A stretch of DNA of 14,187 bases from Nocardioides sp. GTDB taxonomy: Bacteria > Actinomycetota > Actinomycetes > Propionibacteriales > Nocardioidaceae. Every line of letters begins with the position of its first letter. Positions within the stretch are counted from its first letter, which is position 1. The stretch is taken from NCBI GenBank assembly GCA_030452025.1, contig JAKDNC010000032.1, positions 1 to 14,187 on the forward strand. The letters run 5' to 3'. A program made the position numbers and the translations under genes. Positions 7,875 to 13,907 of the stretch are shown here, one piece after another. A model generated the notes under the pieces. That model did no database searches and was not told the DNA's origin. It saw only the letters and a program-made list of their open reading frames with translations.

Positions 7875-8223
7875 CGTCCACCTCCTCGGCCAGTGCCACC
7901 GCTTCGGCCCGCGTGGTTCCCGAGAGCCCGTCGAAGACGCCGCCCGGTGAGGGAACCGCGTCGGTGACCACCACCACGACGGTCCCGTCCCGGGCGGTGA
8001 CCTGCACGTGGGAGCCGGGCGCGACCCGCTCGGCCAGTGCTACTGCTTCGGCCGTTGGCTCGCCGCGGGCCAGCGCCCGGGCGACTTCACGGGCCGCGTC
8101 GGTGGTCTTCATCTGCGCGACTCCGAAGGTCAGCATCCACACCATGCCCAGGGTCACCGCGACCAGAAGCGGGAGGGCGAGCGCCGTCTCCGCGGTGACC
8201 GCCCCCCGCTCGTCGTGTCTCAT
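7849..8223 (-). CDS. TadE-family pseudopilin
   Basis: This 124-aa protein begins with a short charged leader (residues 1-7) ending in Gly7. AVTAET then leads into a long hydrophobic helix (about 12-34). Gly at -1, Glu at +5 and Thr at +6 form the processing signature of TadE-type pseudopilins, so a prepilin peptidase should cut after Gly7. The rest is a small exported domain with an Ala-rich helix and a Val-rich strand region. The ATG overlaps the pilin stop (ATGA), giving translational coupling. An upstream in-frame extension exists, but it would run through the pilin gene and is rejected. The likely M. tuberculosis counterpart by position is Rv3655c. Confidence 0.9.
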   Translation of the reverse strand: MRHDERGAVTAETALALPLLVAVTLGMVWMLTFGVAQMKTTDAAREVARALARGEPTAEAVALAERVAPGSHVQVTARDGTVVVVVTDAVPSPGGVFDGLSGTTRAEAVALAEEVDGEQGEVGG

Positions 8224-8393
8224 CCGATGCCGAGCATCCCGAGCACGTGCTGGAACATCGATCGCAGCATCTGATCGCCGAATCCTCCGGTGACCAACTG
8301 GTAGAGCACGCCGGCGAGGCCGGCACCGGCCGCAGTGCCCACCGCATACTCGGCAGTGGTGATGCCGGCCTCGTCCCTGACTCGAACTGTCAT
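8220..8393 (-). CDS. flp: Flp-type (type IVb) pilin, 57 aa
   Basis: This small gene encodes the probable major pilus subunit. A charged leader of 10 residues ends in Gly10. ITTAEYAVGTAAGAG then starts the hydrophobic helix, with Glu at +5 and Tyr at +6, the diagnostic Flp pilin motif; cleavage is expected after Gly10. The mature protein would have only 47 residues. It matches the actinobacterial DUF4244/Flp-like small pilins in size and motif. The ATG at 8393 has a very strong ribosome site (AAAGGAGGAT, about 6 bases away), stronger than any other in the operon and consistent with high pilin output. Its TGA overlaps the tadE ATG. The likely counterpart by position is M. tuberculosis Rv3656c. 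Confidence 0.9.
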   Translation of the reverse strand: MTVRVRDEAGITTAEYAVGTAAGAGLAGVLYQLVTGGFGDQMLRSMFQHVLGMLGIG

Positions 8394-8413
8394 CTGGATC
8401 CTCCTTTGCCTCG

Positions 8414-8461
8414 GGCCGCGAGTGCGGCCACGAACCCACGATCGCCGGATTCGCGACCGGC
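8414..8461 (-). promoter_or_regulatory. Two tandem hairpins upstream of the pilin ribosome site
   Basis: GGCCGC (8414-8419) pairs with GCGGCC (8424-8429) around a 4-nt loop. GCCGG (8444-8448) pairs with CCGGC (8457-8461) around an 8-nt loop. Both lie in the 139-bp gap between the YjbR gene and the pilin gene. The first ends only about 4 bases before the Shine-Dalgarno sequence. They could terminate upstream transcription partially or protect a processed pilin mRNA. Confidence 0.4.
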
Positions 8462-8481
8462 TGCGGGCCCATGACCCGTAG

Positions 8482-8520
8482 CTGTGGAGAACTCCGTCCG
8501 CCGAGAGGCTGTGGACGGAA
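8482..8520 (-). promoter_or_regulatory. Paired TCCACAG boxes upstream of the pilin gene
   Basis: On the minus strand TTCCGTCCACAG (8509-8520) is followed by TTCTCCACAG ending at 8482, 27 bp apart. TTCTCCACA matches the actinobacterial DnaA box TTGTCCACA at 8 of 9 positions and CCGTCCACA at 7 of 9. The same arrangement recurs at 12748-12787. They lie 90-127 bases upstream of the pilin ATG. Confidence 0.4.
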
Positions 8521-8532
8521 CGTGGCCGTTCG

Positions 8533-8958
8533 TCAGGCGCGAGGTGGAGCGTCCACCCGGGCCGCCAGCCGGGCCGGTGCCTGCACGCAAAAGCTGTCGG
8601 TGAGCAGCTCGGCCACCTCAGTCCAGTCGGTCGCCGGCTCGATCAGCATCCCGACGATGTTCCCGCTCCAGGTGGGGCGGAAGAAGGGTCGTCCAACCTG
8701 CTCGAGGACGTCGGCCTCCTGGTCAGGGGTGCGGAAGGTCAGCACCGTGACGGGATCGGTTGCCCCGGCCAGCTCCGCTGCCCGGGCGAGCCCTTCGGGT
8801 CGTCCCGCATCGACCACCAGGACGTGGGCGAACGTCCGGGTGCGGATCCGCCAACGAACCCCGTTCCAGGCCAGTTCCTCGTGGGCTTCGGGCAGCGCGA
8901 GGCAGATCCGGCGCAACCGGTCGACGTGCACCTGCTCGACGGGTGTCCGCTCAGCCAT
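8533..8958 (-). CDS. MmcQ/YjbR-family protein
   Basis: This 141-aa protein fits the MmcQ/YjbR family of small proteins with a DNA-binding-like double-wing fold. Recognisable parts are the N-terminal LRRICLALPEAHEE segment, the central Trp/Arg-rich WNGVRWRIRTRTFAHV strand pair, and the FFRPTWSGNIVGMLI and DWTEVAELLTDSF segments. Its biochemical role is not established. The start ATG 8958 fits family length. An in-frame GTG at 8997 would add 13 residues and overlap the tadC stop in the GTGA manner seen elsewhere in this operon, so coupling to tadC is possible. Neither start has a good ribosome site. It sits between tadC and the pilin gene, where M. tuberculosis has no gene. Confidence 0.87.
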   Translation of the reverse strand: MAERTPVEQVHVDRLRRICLALPEAHEELAWNGVRWRIRTRTFAHVLVVDAGRPEGLARAAELAGATDPVTVLTFRTPDQEADVLEQVGRPFFRPTWSGNIVGMLIEPATDWTEVAELLTDSFCVQAPARLAARVDAPPRA

Positions 8959-8993
8959 GGGTTGATTCAACACGGTGGATCCGACAGGCACCC

Positions 8994-9713
8994 TCACCAC
9001 GGCAACGAGCTCAGCGAGGAGGCCACCACGGGAACGATCCCCACCACGAGAAACGCCGGCAACAGGCACAGTCCGAGCGGGAGGGCGGCACGCACGCCGA
9101 CGGTGCGGGCGCGGTCCTCGACCTCGGCCCGCGCGGAGCGCGCGAGCTCCTCCCCGAGGTGCAGCATCACGTCGGCGATCGGCGCGCCCGACGACTCCGC
9201 ACGGCCGAAGGCCCGTCCGACGCGCTCGAACCCGGGTTGTCGCGACAGGGCCGCCCACACCTCGCCCGCGGGGACACCCACCGAGAGCCGCCCCTCGGCT
9301 CCCCGCAACGTCACGGTGGCTGGGCCCGGCAAGGCGAGCGCGACCTGTCGGATCGCCTCCGACAACGAGCTACCCGAGGCGAGTGCGACCCCGAGCATCT
9401 GGACCACGTGGGGCAGGTCCCGCCTCACCTGCTCCCGCTCGCGGCGTACGCCGACCGGTTCCAGCCGCCCGATCGTCACCCACACCGCCACGGCGGCGAC
9501 CGCGGCGACCACCCACCCCAGTGGCGGACCGAGGAAGCTGATGGCGCCGGCACCGGCCAGCACCGAGACGACCAGCCTGTACCGGACCAGCACCGAGGTC
9601 TCAGGGATCGCCGCGGCCGGCCTCGCGGGCCCGGACGTGGGCATCGACCCCCGGACCGGGAAGAGCAGCGCCACTCCGACGGCGGCGCACAGCCCCGCCA
9701 GCAGCGACGTCAC
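8994..9713 (-). CDS. tadC: TadC-like type II secretion system F-domain protein
   Basis: This inner-membrane platform subunit of the Flp pilus machine has 239 aa. It has an N-terminal hydrophobic segment, a second hydrophobic stretch at about residues 48-80, a cytoplasmic T2SF domain (LPHVVQMLGVALASGSSLSEAIRQV, then the RAFGRAESSGAPIADVM segment) and a C-terminal helix (LPLGLCLLPAFLVVGIVPVV). The GTG at 9713 overlaps the tadB TGA (GTGA), and GGTGGAG lies a little upstream. A longer frame starting at 9758 is rejected because it would run inside tadB. The likely counterpart by position is M. tuberculosis Rv3657c. Confidence 0.92.
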   Translation of the reverse strand: MTSLLAGLCAAVGVALLFPVRGSMPTSGPARPAAAIPETSVLVRYRLVVSVLAGAGAISFLGPPLGWVVAAVAAVAVWVTIGRLEPVGVRREREQVRRDLPHVVQMLGVALASGSSLSEAIRQVALALPGPATVTLRGAEGRLSVGVPAGEVWAALSRQPGFERVGRAFGRAESSGAPIADVMLHLGEELARSARAEVEDRARTVGVRAALPLGLCLLPAFLVVGIVPVVASSLSSLPW

Positions 9714-10486
9714 CGCGCATCGCTCTCCACCGAAGCGGCGATCGACTCGATCCACCACAGCCCGAGCACCGTCAGGCAGGCCCCCGCGACCAGACAGCCC
9801 AGGCCGAGAGGCGTGCCGAGGAGGAAGGCGAGCGGATTACCTCCTGCGCCCGAGCCCATCACCAGGGTGAGCAAGGGGAGTCCCGCCATCAAACGGGCCG
9901 TCGACCGCGCCGAGGCCAGCTCGGATCGCACGAGGCGTCGGGTTGCGCCCGCCTCGCGCAGGCTCGCCGCGACCGCGGTCAGTGCCTCCGACAGGCCCGC
10001 GCCCGAGCGGTGGGCGAGCTGCCAGGCCGCAGCAACCAGCCGCAGGTCGTGTGCGCCCGGCCCGGAGGCGAGCTCCCGCATCGAGTCCGACACCGGCGCG
10101 CCTAGCTCGGAGGCCACGGCAACCGACTCCATCGGCGCCCAGACGTCGGCCGCCGATCGCAGGGAGCGCGCCGCGGGCAGCCCGGCGGCGAGCTCGGCCG
10201 ACATGACCTCGCAGACTTCCTGGATCCGCTCACCGGTCCGGCCGGCCTCCGCGGCCCGCCGTTGTCGAGCCCGCACCAGAATCAGCGCCACGACAGTCCC
10301 GACCACCACCACCAGCGGCAGCAGCAACCGCCACGGCACCGACACGACCGCGATCCAGACCAGGATCGCCAGACCGGCCAGCCGCACTGCGACAGGGAAC
10401 GAACGACCCAACGGCAGTGGCCGGGAGAGCAGCACCGCCGCCGCGAGCAGAAGTCCGGCCGTCACCGCAGGCACCATAGGGCTCAC
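9710..10486 (-). CDS. tadB: TadB-like type II secretion system F-domain protein
   Basis: This is the second platform protein (258 aa). It has three closely spaced N-terminal hydrophobic segments in the first 75 residues and an Arg-rich cytoplasmic turn (VRARQRRAAEAGRTGER). The T2SF domain follows, with CEVMSAELAAGLPAARSL, the AAAWQLAHRSGAGLSEAL helix pair and SARSTARLMAGLP. Two C-terminal helices complete it. The GTG at 10486 overlaps the tadA TGA (GTGA) and has GGAG about 6 bases upstream. ATG 10477, three codons further in, is the alternative start. TadB and TadC are expected to pair in the membrane and be driven by TadA. Confidence 0.92.
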   Translation of the reverse strand: MSPMVPAVTAGLLLAAAVLLSRPLPLGRSFPVAVRLAGLAILVWIAVVSVPWRLLLPLVVVVGTVVALILVRARQRRAAEAGRTGERIQEVCEVMSAELAAGLPAARSLRSAADVWAPMESVAVASELGAPVSDSMRELASGPGAHDLRLVAAAWQLAHRSGAGLSEALTAVAASLREAGATRRLVRSELASARSTARLMAGLPLLTLVMGSGAGGNPLAFLLGTPLGLGCLVAGACLTVLGLWWIESIAASVESDAR

Positions 10487-11643
10487 CACCGCTCCAGGCG
10501 CTCGGCCAGGTCGACCACACCGGGTCCTTCGCTCGCGCTGCCGTCGCTGGAGAACGAGACAGCGGTCACCATCGTCACCAGGCCCGCGGGCTCCCGCTTC
10601 GGGACAGAGACCTCGCGCAGGTAGCGGGCGCCGCGCCGGTCGCGGCCCAGGTGAATCACGACGTCGACAGCGGAGGCCAACTGACTGTGGACCGCCTCGC
10701 GGCCCAGCCCCCCGGGCAGGGCCAGAGCCTCGACCCGGGCAGGGACGCCCTCGGCGGAGTTCGCGTGGATGGTCCCGCACCCGCCCTCGTGGCCGGTGTT
10801 CATCGCCGCGAGCAGGTCGGCGACCTCGGCGCCGCGCACCTCCCCCACGACCAGCCGATCGGGCCGCATCCGCAACGCCTGGCGGACCAACGTCCGCAAA
10901 GGGATCTCCCCGGCGCCCTCGACGTTTGCGGTGCGGGCCTCGAGCGCCACCACGTGGGGGTGGCGCGGGCGCAACTCGCTGGAGTCCTCGACCAGGACCA
11001 GGCGATGGGCCGGATCAACCGCCTCCAGCATCGCCGACAGCAAGGTGGTCTTTCCCGAGCCTGTCCCGCCGGAGACCAAGAACGCGAGTCGGGCCTCGAC
11101 GATCCGGCGTACCAGCGCGAGGCCCTCGCCAGACAACGCAGAACTCCCGGCCAGATCCTCCAGCGACCAGCCCGACCGGTGTGGCACGCGCAACGAGATC
11201 GCCGATCCGGGGCGAGCCACCGGCGAGAGCACCGCGTGGCAGCGGGTCCCGTCCGCGAGCCGCACGTCGACGCACGGGGTGGCGTCGTCGAGGCGACGGC
11301 CCCCGGCAGAGGCCAGTCGTTGAGCCAGCCTGCGCACGGAGTCGTCATCGGGGAACTGGACCTCCGCCCGCTCCAGGCCCGCACCTCGGTCGAGCCACAC
11401 CGACTCGGGACCGTTGACCAGCACGTCGGTGACACCGGGCATCCGCAACAGTGGGTCCAGGATCCCCGCACCGACGACGTCGGAACGCAACGCCTCGTGG
11501 ACGGCCAGCACGGTCGCGTCTCCCACCGGACGCCCTGACTCACGGAGCGCCTCGGCCACCCTCTGGGGTGTGAACGAGTCGCCACCGCGGGCCAGCCGGT
11601 CACGAACCGCGTCGAGTAGCCCCGCCGGCGGCACCTCACTCAT
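10483..11643 (-). CDS. tadA: TadA/CpaF-like pilus assembly ATPase
   Basis: This cytoplasmic secretion ATPase (386 aa) powers pilus assembly. The Walker A box GGTGSGKTT is at residues 192-200 with catalytic Lys198. The Asp-box region EDSSELRP follows. GEVRG is at 267-271 with Glu268 as the Walker B acid. The His box TGHEGGCGTIHAN ends near His293. The N-terminal domain includes ILDPLLRMPGVTDVLVNGP, typical of the CpaF branch. The length and neighbours match the family named 'helicase/secretion neighborhood ATPase' (M. tuberculosis Rv3659c). The ATG at 11643 overlaps the ssd stop (ATGA) with no ribosome site of its own, so translation probably depends on ssd. A much longer frame reaching 12396 is an overlap with ssd and is rejected. 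Confidence 0.95.
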   Translation of the reverse strand: MSEVPPAGLLDAVRDRLARGGDSFTPQRVAEALRESGRPVGDATVLAVHEALRSDVVGAGILDPLLRMPGVTDVLVNGPESVWLDRGAGLERAEVQFPDDDSVRRLAQRLASAGGRRLDDATPCVDVRLADGTRCHAVLSPVARPGSAISLRVPHRSGWSLEDLAGSSALSGEGLALVRRIVEARLAFLVSGGTGSGKTTLLSAMLEAVDPAHRLVLVEDSSELRPRHPHVVALEARTANVEGAGEIPLRTLVRQALRMRPDRLVVGEVRGAEVADLLAAMNTGHEGGCGTIHANSAEGVPARVEALALPGGLGREAVHSQLASAVDVVIHLGRDRRGARYLREVSVPKREPAGLVTMVTAVSFSSDGSASEGPGVVDLAERLERW

Positions 11644-12695
11644 GCGGCCGGCCGGTCGGCCGTCGCTCCGCGCAGCCGTTGCAGAGCTTCCCCGCTCGCG
11701 CGGGCCAGCACGCTGCGCCTCGACCTCACCGGCCCCGAGCCCAGATCGACCGCCTCGTCGAGGCCGCGCTGGTCGGTCATTGCGGCCACCACGGGAGCCC
11801 CGACCAGTCGGGCGACCTCCGCAGCGTCGACTCCGTTGCCCCGCACCACGAGCGAGACCGGGCCAGTGGCCCGGGCGTGCGTGACGAACCGGGTTGCCGC
11901 GGCAACCCCCGGGACAGTCGCCCGCACCACCACGAGCAGATGTTGGCAACGCGCCATCAACTCCTCGACCAGCTCGCCACCGGTCCGGGGCAGGTCGAGC
12001 ACCACCGCGTCGTGGCCCCGTGCGGCCGCCGAAAGCGCCTCGCGGGCCGCGAACGCCTGTAGCGTCCCCGCGCTGGCGGCAGGCCAGGTCAGAATCCCCA
12101 TCCCGTTGCGTCGGGGCAACGCCTCGCTCAAGGAGCGCGCACCCATCCGCCCGCTGGTCTGCTCCAGTGCGTCCCACCGGACACCGTCGACGCCGTCCAT
12201 CCCGAGCACCCGGTCCACGCCCGGACCCAGCGGGTCTGCGTCGATCAGGCAGGAGGTTCCGTGGCGGGAGGCGATGGTGGCCAGGGCACAGGCGAACGTC
12301 GTCGCGCCGGCGCCACCCGAGCCGCCCGTCACTGCGATCGTCAGCCCATGTCTGTCCTGTTGTTCGCCGGCATCGGCGAGCAGCTCCAGCACCCACGACG
12401 CGGAGCGCGGAAGCTCAGCCACGTGTTCGGCACCCAGCCCCACAGCGACCCTGAAGAGCTCGTCGGGGAGTCGCCCCCAGCCGACCACGTACACCCCGGC
12501 CCGGCGGGGCGGCGAGACCTCGACCAGCCCTGGTCCGATGTCGGCACCGACCAGGACCACTGAGGCCGAGGTCCAGCTGCGCAGCGCATCTCCGGGATCG
12601 CCGGCAATCTCCGGAGTGACTCCGGCGGCGGCAGCAAGGCGACCGACCTCGTCAAGCAGGCTCTGGTCGCGGGTGATCAGCAGGGGCGTCGTCAT
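11640..12695 (-). CDS. ssd: Ssd / CpaE-like septum-site-determining protein
   Basis: This 351-aa protein matches the actinobacterial CpaE-like family of this neighbourhood, which includes M. tuberculosis Ssd (Rv3660c), linked to septum placement. Residues 1-110 resemble a degenerate receiver-like domain (LLITRDQSLLDEVGRLAAAAGV). A MinD/ParA-like ATPase fold follows, with P-loop GGSGGAGATT at 124-133, LIDADPLGPGVD as the switch region and VVLDLPR as the third motif. The Lys expected before the Thr pair of the P-loop is Ala131, and the signature Lys is also missing, so classical ATP hydrolysis is doubtful. It probably localises the pilus machine. It is the first gene of the operon. ATG 12695 has no ribosome site, but CACGCT ends 7 bases before it, a weak leaderless -10 candidate. 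Confidence 0.92.
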   Translation of the reverse strand: MTTPLLITRDQSLLDEVGRLAAAAGVTPEIAGDPGDALRSWTSASVVLVGADIGPGLVEVSPPRRAGVYVVGWGRLPDELFRVAVGLGAEHVAELPRSASWVLELLADAGEQQDRHGLTIAVTGGSGGAGATTFACALATIASRHGTSCLIDADPLGPGVDRVLGMDGVDGVRWDALEQTSGRMGARSLSEALPRRNGMGILTWPAASAGTLQAFAAREALSAAARGHDAVVLDLPRTGGELVEELMARCQHLLVVVRATVPGVAAATRFVTHARATGPVSLVVRGNGVDAAEVARLVGAPVVAAMTDQRGLDEAVDLGSGPVRSRRSVLARASGEALQRLRGATADRPAA

Positions 12696-12747
12696 GGCAA
12701 CGAGCGTGCCCCGATTCCGCGCCTGCGAACACCTCCGTCCCCGTGGC

Positions 12748-12787
12748 CTGTGGACAACGCCGATACCCGGCGGACCTGTGGACGGAA
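12748..12787. promoter_or_regulatory. Paired DnaA-box-like motifs between ssd and the HAD gene
   Basis: On the minus strand TTCCGTCCACAG (12776-12787) is followed by GTTGTCCACAG ending at 12748, 28 bp apart. TTGTCCACA is a perfect match to the actinobacterial DnaA box consensus. The pair lies between the divergent ssd and HAD genes and mirrors the pair at 8482-8520. On the plus strand CTGTGG (12776-12781) falls in the -35 position of the HAD promoter. Confidence 0.45.
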
Positions 12788-12797
12788 ACCGGGCCAC

Positions 12798-12810
12798 TAC
12801 GATGTCTCCA
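12798..12810 (+). promoter_or_regulatory. Leaderless -10 box of the HAD-IB gene
   Basis: TACGAT (12798-12803) matches TANNNT and ends 6 bases before ATG 12810. There is no Shine-Dalgarno sequence. Transcription probably starts at or next to the ATG. The -35 region is occupied by the CTGTGGACGGAA element. Confidence 0.5.
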
Positions 12811-13616
12811 TGCCGTCCGGGCCCATGCACACCGCCGCGTTCTTCGACCTCGACAAGACGATCATCGCGAAGTCGAGCACGTTGGCCTTCAGCAAGCCCT
12901 TCCAGGCGGGTGGCCTGATCTCTCGGCGTGCCGTGCTCCGCAGCGCCTATGCCCAATTCGTCTATCTGGTCGGCGGCGCCGACCACGACCAGATGGAGAA
13001 GATGCGGCAGTTCATGTCGCAGCTGTGTGCCGGCTGGGACGTCGCCACCGTCCGCGAGATCGTCGCCGAGACGCTGCACAACGTCGTCGACCCGCTGGTC
13101 TACGACGAGGCGGTCGACCTGATCGAGGAGCACCACCTCGCCGGCCGCGACGTCATCATCGTGTCCACCTCCGGCTCCGAGGTCGTCGAACCGATCGGCG
13201 CGATGCTCGGCGCCGACCGGGTCATCGCCACCCGGATGGCCGTCGAGGACGGGAAGTACACCGGCGAGATCGACTACTACGCCTACTCCGAGACCAAGGC
13301 CGAGGCGATCGGCGAGCTGGCCGAATCGATGGGCTACGACCTGGGCCGCTGCTTCGCCTACAGCGACTCGATCACAGACGCCCCGATGCTCGAGGCCGTC
13401 GGACATCCGCACGCGGTGAACCCCGACAAGGAGCTTCGCAAGCTCGCCACCCTGAACGGCTGGCCGGTCCTGGTCTTCGCCAAGCCAGTCAAGCTCGAGT
13501 CCCGCGTCAAGCTGCCGCCGGTCAAGCCGACCCTGGCCACGCTCGCCGTCGGCGGGCTGGTGATGGCCGGTGGCGTGATCGCAGTCAACCTGCGCCGTCG
13601 CGGACGCCCAAGCTGA
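12810..13616 (+). CDS. HAD-IB family hydrolase (SerB-like phosphatase), membrane-anchored
   Basis: This 268-aa protein is a predicted phosphatase of the HAD superfamily, subfamily IB, related to phosphoserine phosphatase. Motif I DLDKT is at residues 13-17 (nucleophile Asp13, acid/base Asp15). Motif II is Ser119/Ser121 in VSTSGSE, motif III is Lys163 in SETKAE, and motif IV is SDSITD with Asp186 and Asp190. A C-terminal hydrophobic helix (about 245-262) followed by RRRGRPS suggests a membrane tail with cytoplasmic end. The ATG 12810 is supported by the leaderless promoter; a longer frame from 12750 is not. M. tuberculosis Rv3661 occupies the same place next to ssd. The substrate is unknown. 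Confidence 0.94.
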   Translation: MPSGPMHTAAFFDLDKTIIAKSSTLAFSKPFQAGGLISRRAVLRSAYAQFVYLVGGADHDQMEKMRQFMSQLCAGWDVATVREIVAETLHNVVDPLVYDEAVDLIEEHHLAGRDVIIVSTSGSEVVEPIGAMLGADRVIATRMAVEDGKYTGEIDYYAYSETKAEAIGELAESMGYDLGRCFAYSDSITDAPMLEAVGHPHAVNPDKELRKLATLNGWPVLVFAKPVKLESRVKLPPVKPTLATLAVGGLVMAGGVIAVNLRRRGRPS

Positions 13617-13669
13617 TCCGTCGCCCCACTCCGGGCCACCCTGACGACACGCCGAATGTCAAGCCTTGA

Positions 13670-13692
13670 TGTACCCGCAGAAGCGGCGTACA
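13670..13692 (+). terminator. Hairpin after the HAD-IB gene
   Basis: TGTACCCGC (13670-13678) pairs with GCGG-C-GTACA (13683-13692) around an AGAA tetraloop, a 9-bp stem with one bulged C. It begins 54 bases after the HAD stop. There is no U-tract, so termination is inferred from position and stem quality. Confidence 0.45.
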
Positions 13693-13838
13693 CATGGAGA
13701 CAACAACTCAAGAGTTTGCACGCGAACCAGGTACCCACGCGGCGATCTACCCTTCTTCAGGGCGCATGCCGAATCGGGTGACATCCCGGGGCAGCAGTTA
13801 GAGAGTGCACGCCTGGTAGCCAGGTTCACGTGTCAGCG

Positions 13839-13871
13839 GCGGCACCCGAATCCACGCGAGTCGGGTGCCGC
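13839..13871 (-). terminator. Perfect 11-bp hairpin after the right-edge gene
   Basis: GCGGCACCCGA (13839-13849) and TCGGGTGCCGC (13861-13871) are perfect complements around an 11-nt loop. On the minus strand the hairpin lies 36 bases beyond the stop of the right-edge gene. It can serve as a terminator in either direction, since the flanking genes converge. No U-tract is present. Confidence 0.6.
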
Positions 13872-13907
13872 TCGCCGTCCGCGTCACGCCCAGCCCAGTC
13901 CCGCAGC

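Larger units (their letters stand above)
13617..13907. other. 291-bp convergent intergenic region with hairpins, no clear gene
   Basis: This gap lies between the convergent HAD gene and the right-edge gene. It is less GC-rich than its surroundings. It holds the hairpins at 13670-13692 and 13839-13871, a small CCTGG-TAG-CCAGG dyad at 13812-13824, and a 35-codon frame at 13694-13801. That frame has no ribosome site and no recognisable product. No tRNA or known RNA family was recognised. Confidence 0.6.

Noticed and set aside
7849..8472. Upstream extension of tadE to 8472
   Set aside because: It would run through the pilin gene. The TadE leader, Gly7 site and helix begin correctly at ATG 8223.
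8760..11417. Plus-strand frame of 885 codons opposite tadC, tadB and tadA
   Set aside because: It is a Pro/Arg/Ser-rich translation with no domain-like segments and is antisense to three well-recognised genes.
8482..12787. Chromosomal or plasmid replication origin, because of DnaA-box-like motifs
   Set aside because: There are only four scattered boxes, no AT-rich unwinding region and no dnaA, dnaN or rep gene nearby.
11640..13412. Upstream extension of ssd to 13412
   Set aside because: The extension is antisense to the HAD-IB gene, whose active-site motifs are all present. ATG 12695 gives the family length.
13617..13907. tRNA gene or known riboswitch in the intergenic region
   Set aside because: No cloverleaf, no TTC-loop signature and no recognisable riboswitch core could be found by eye.
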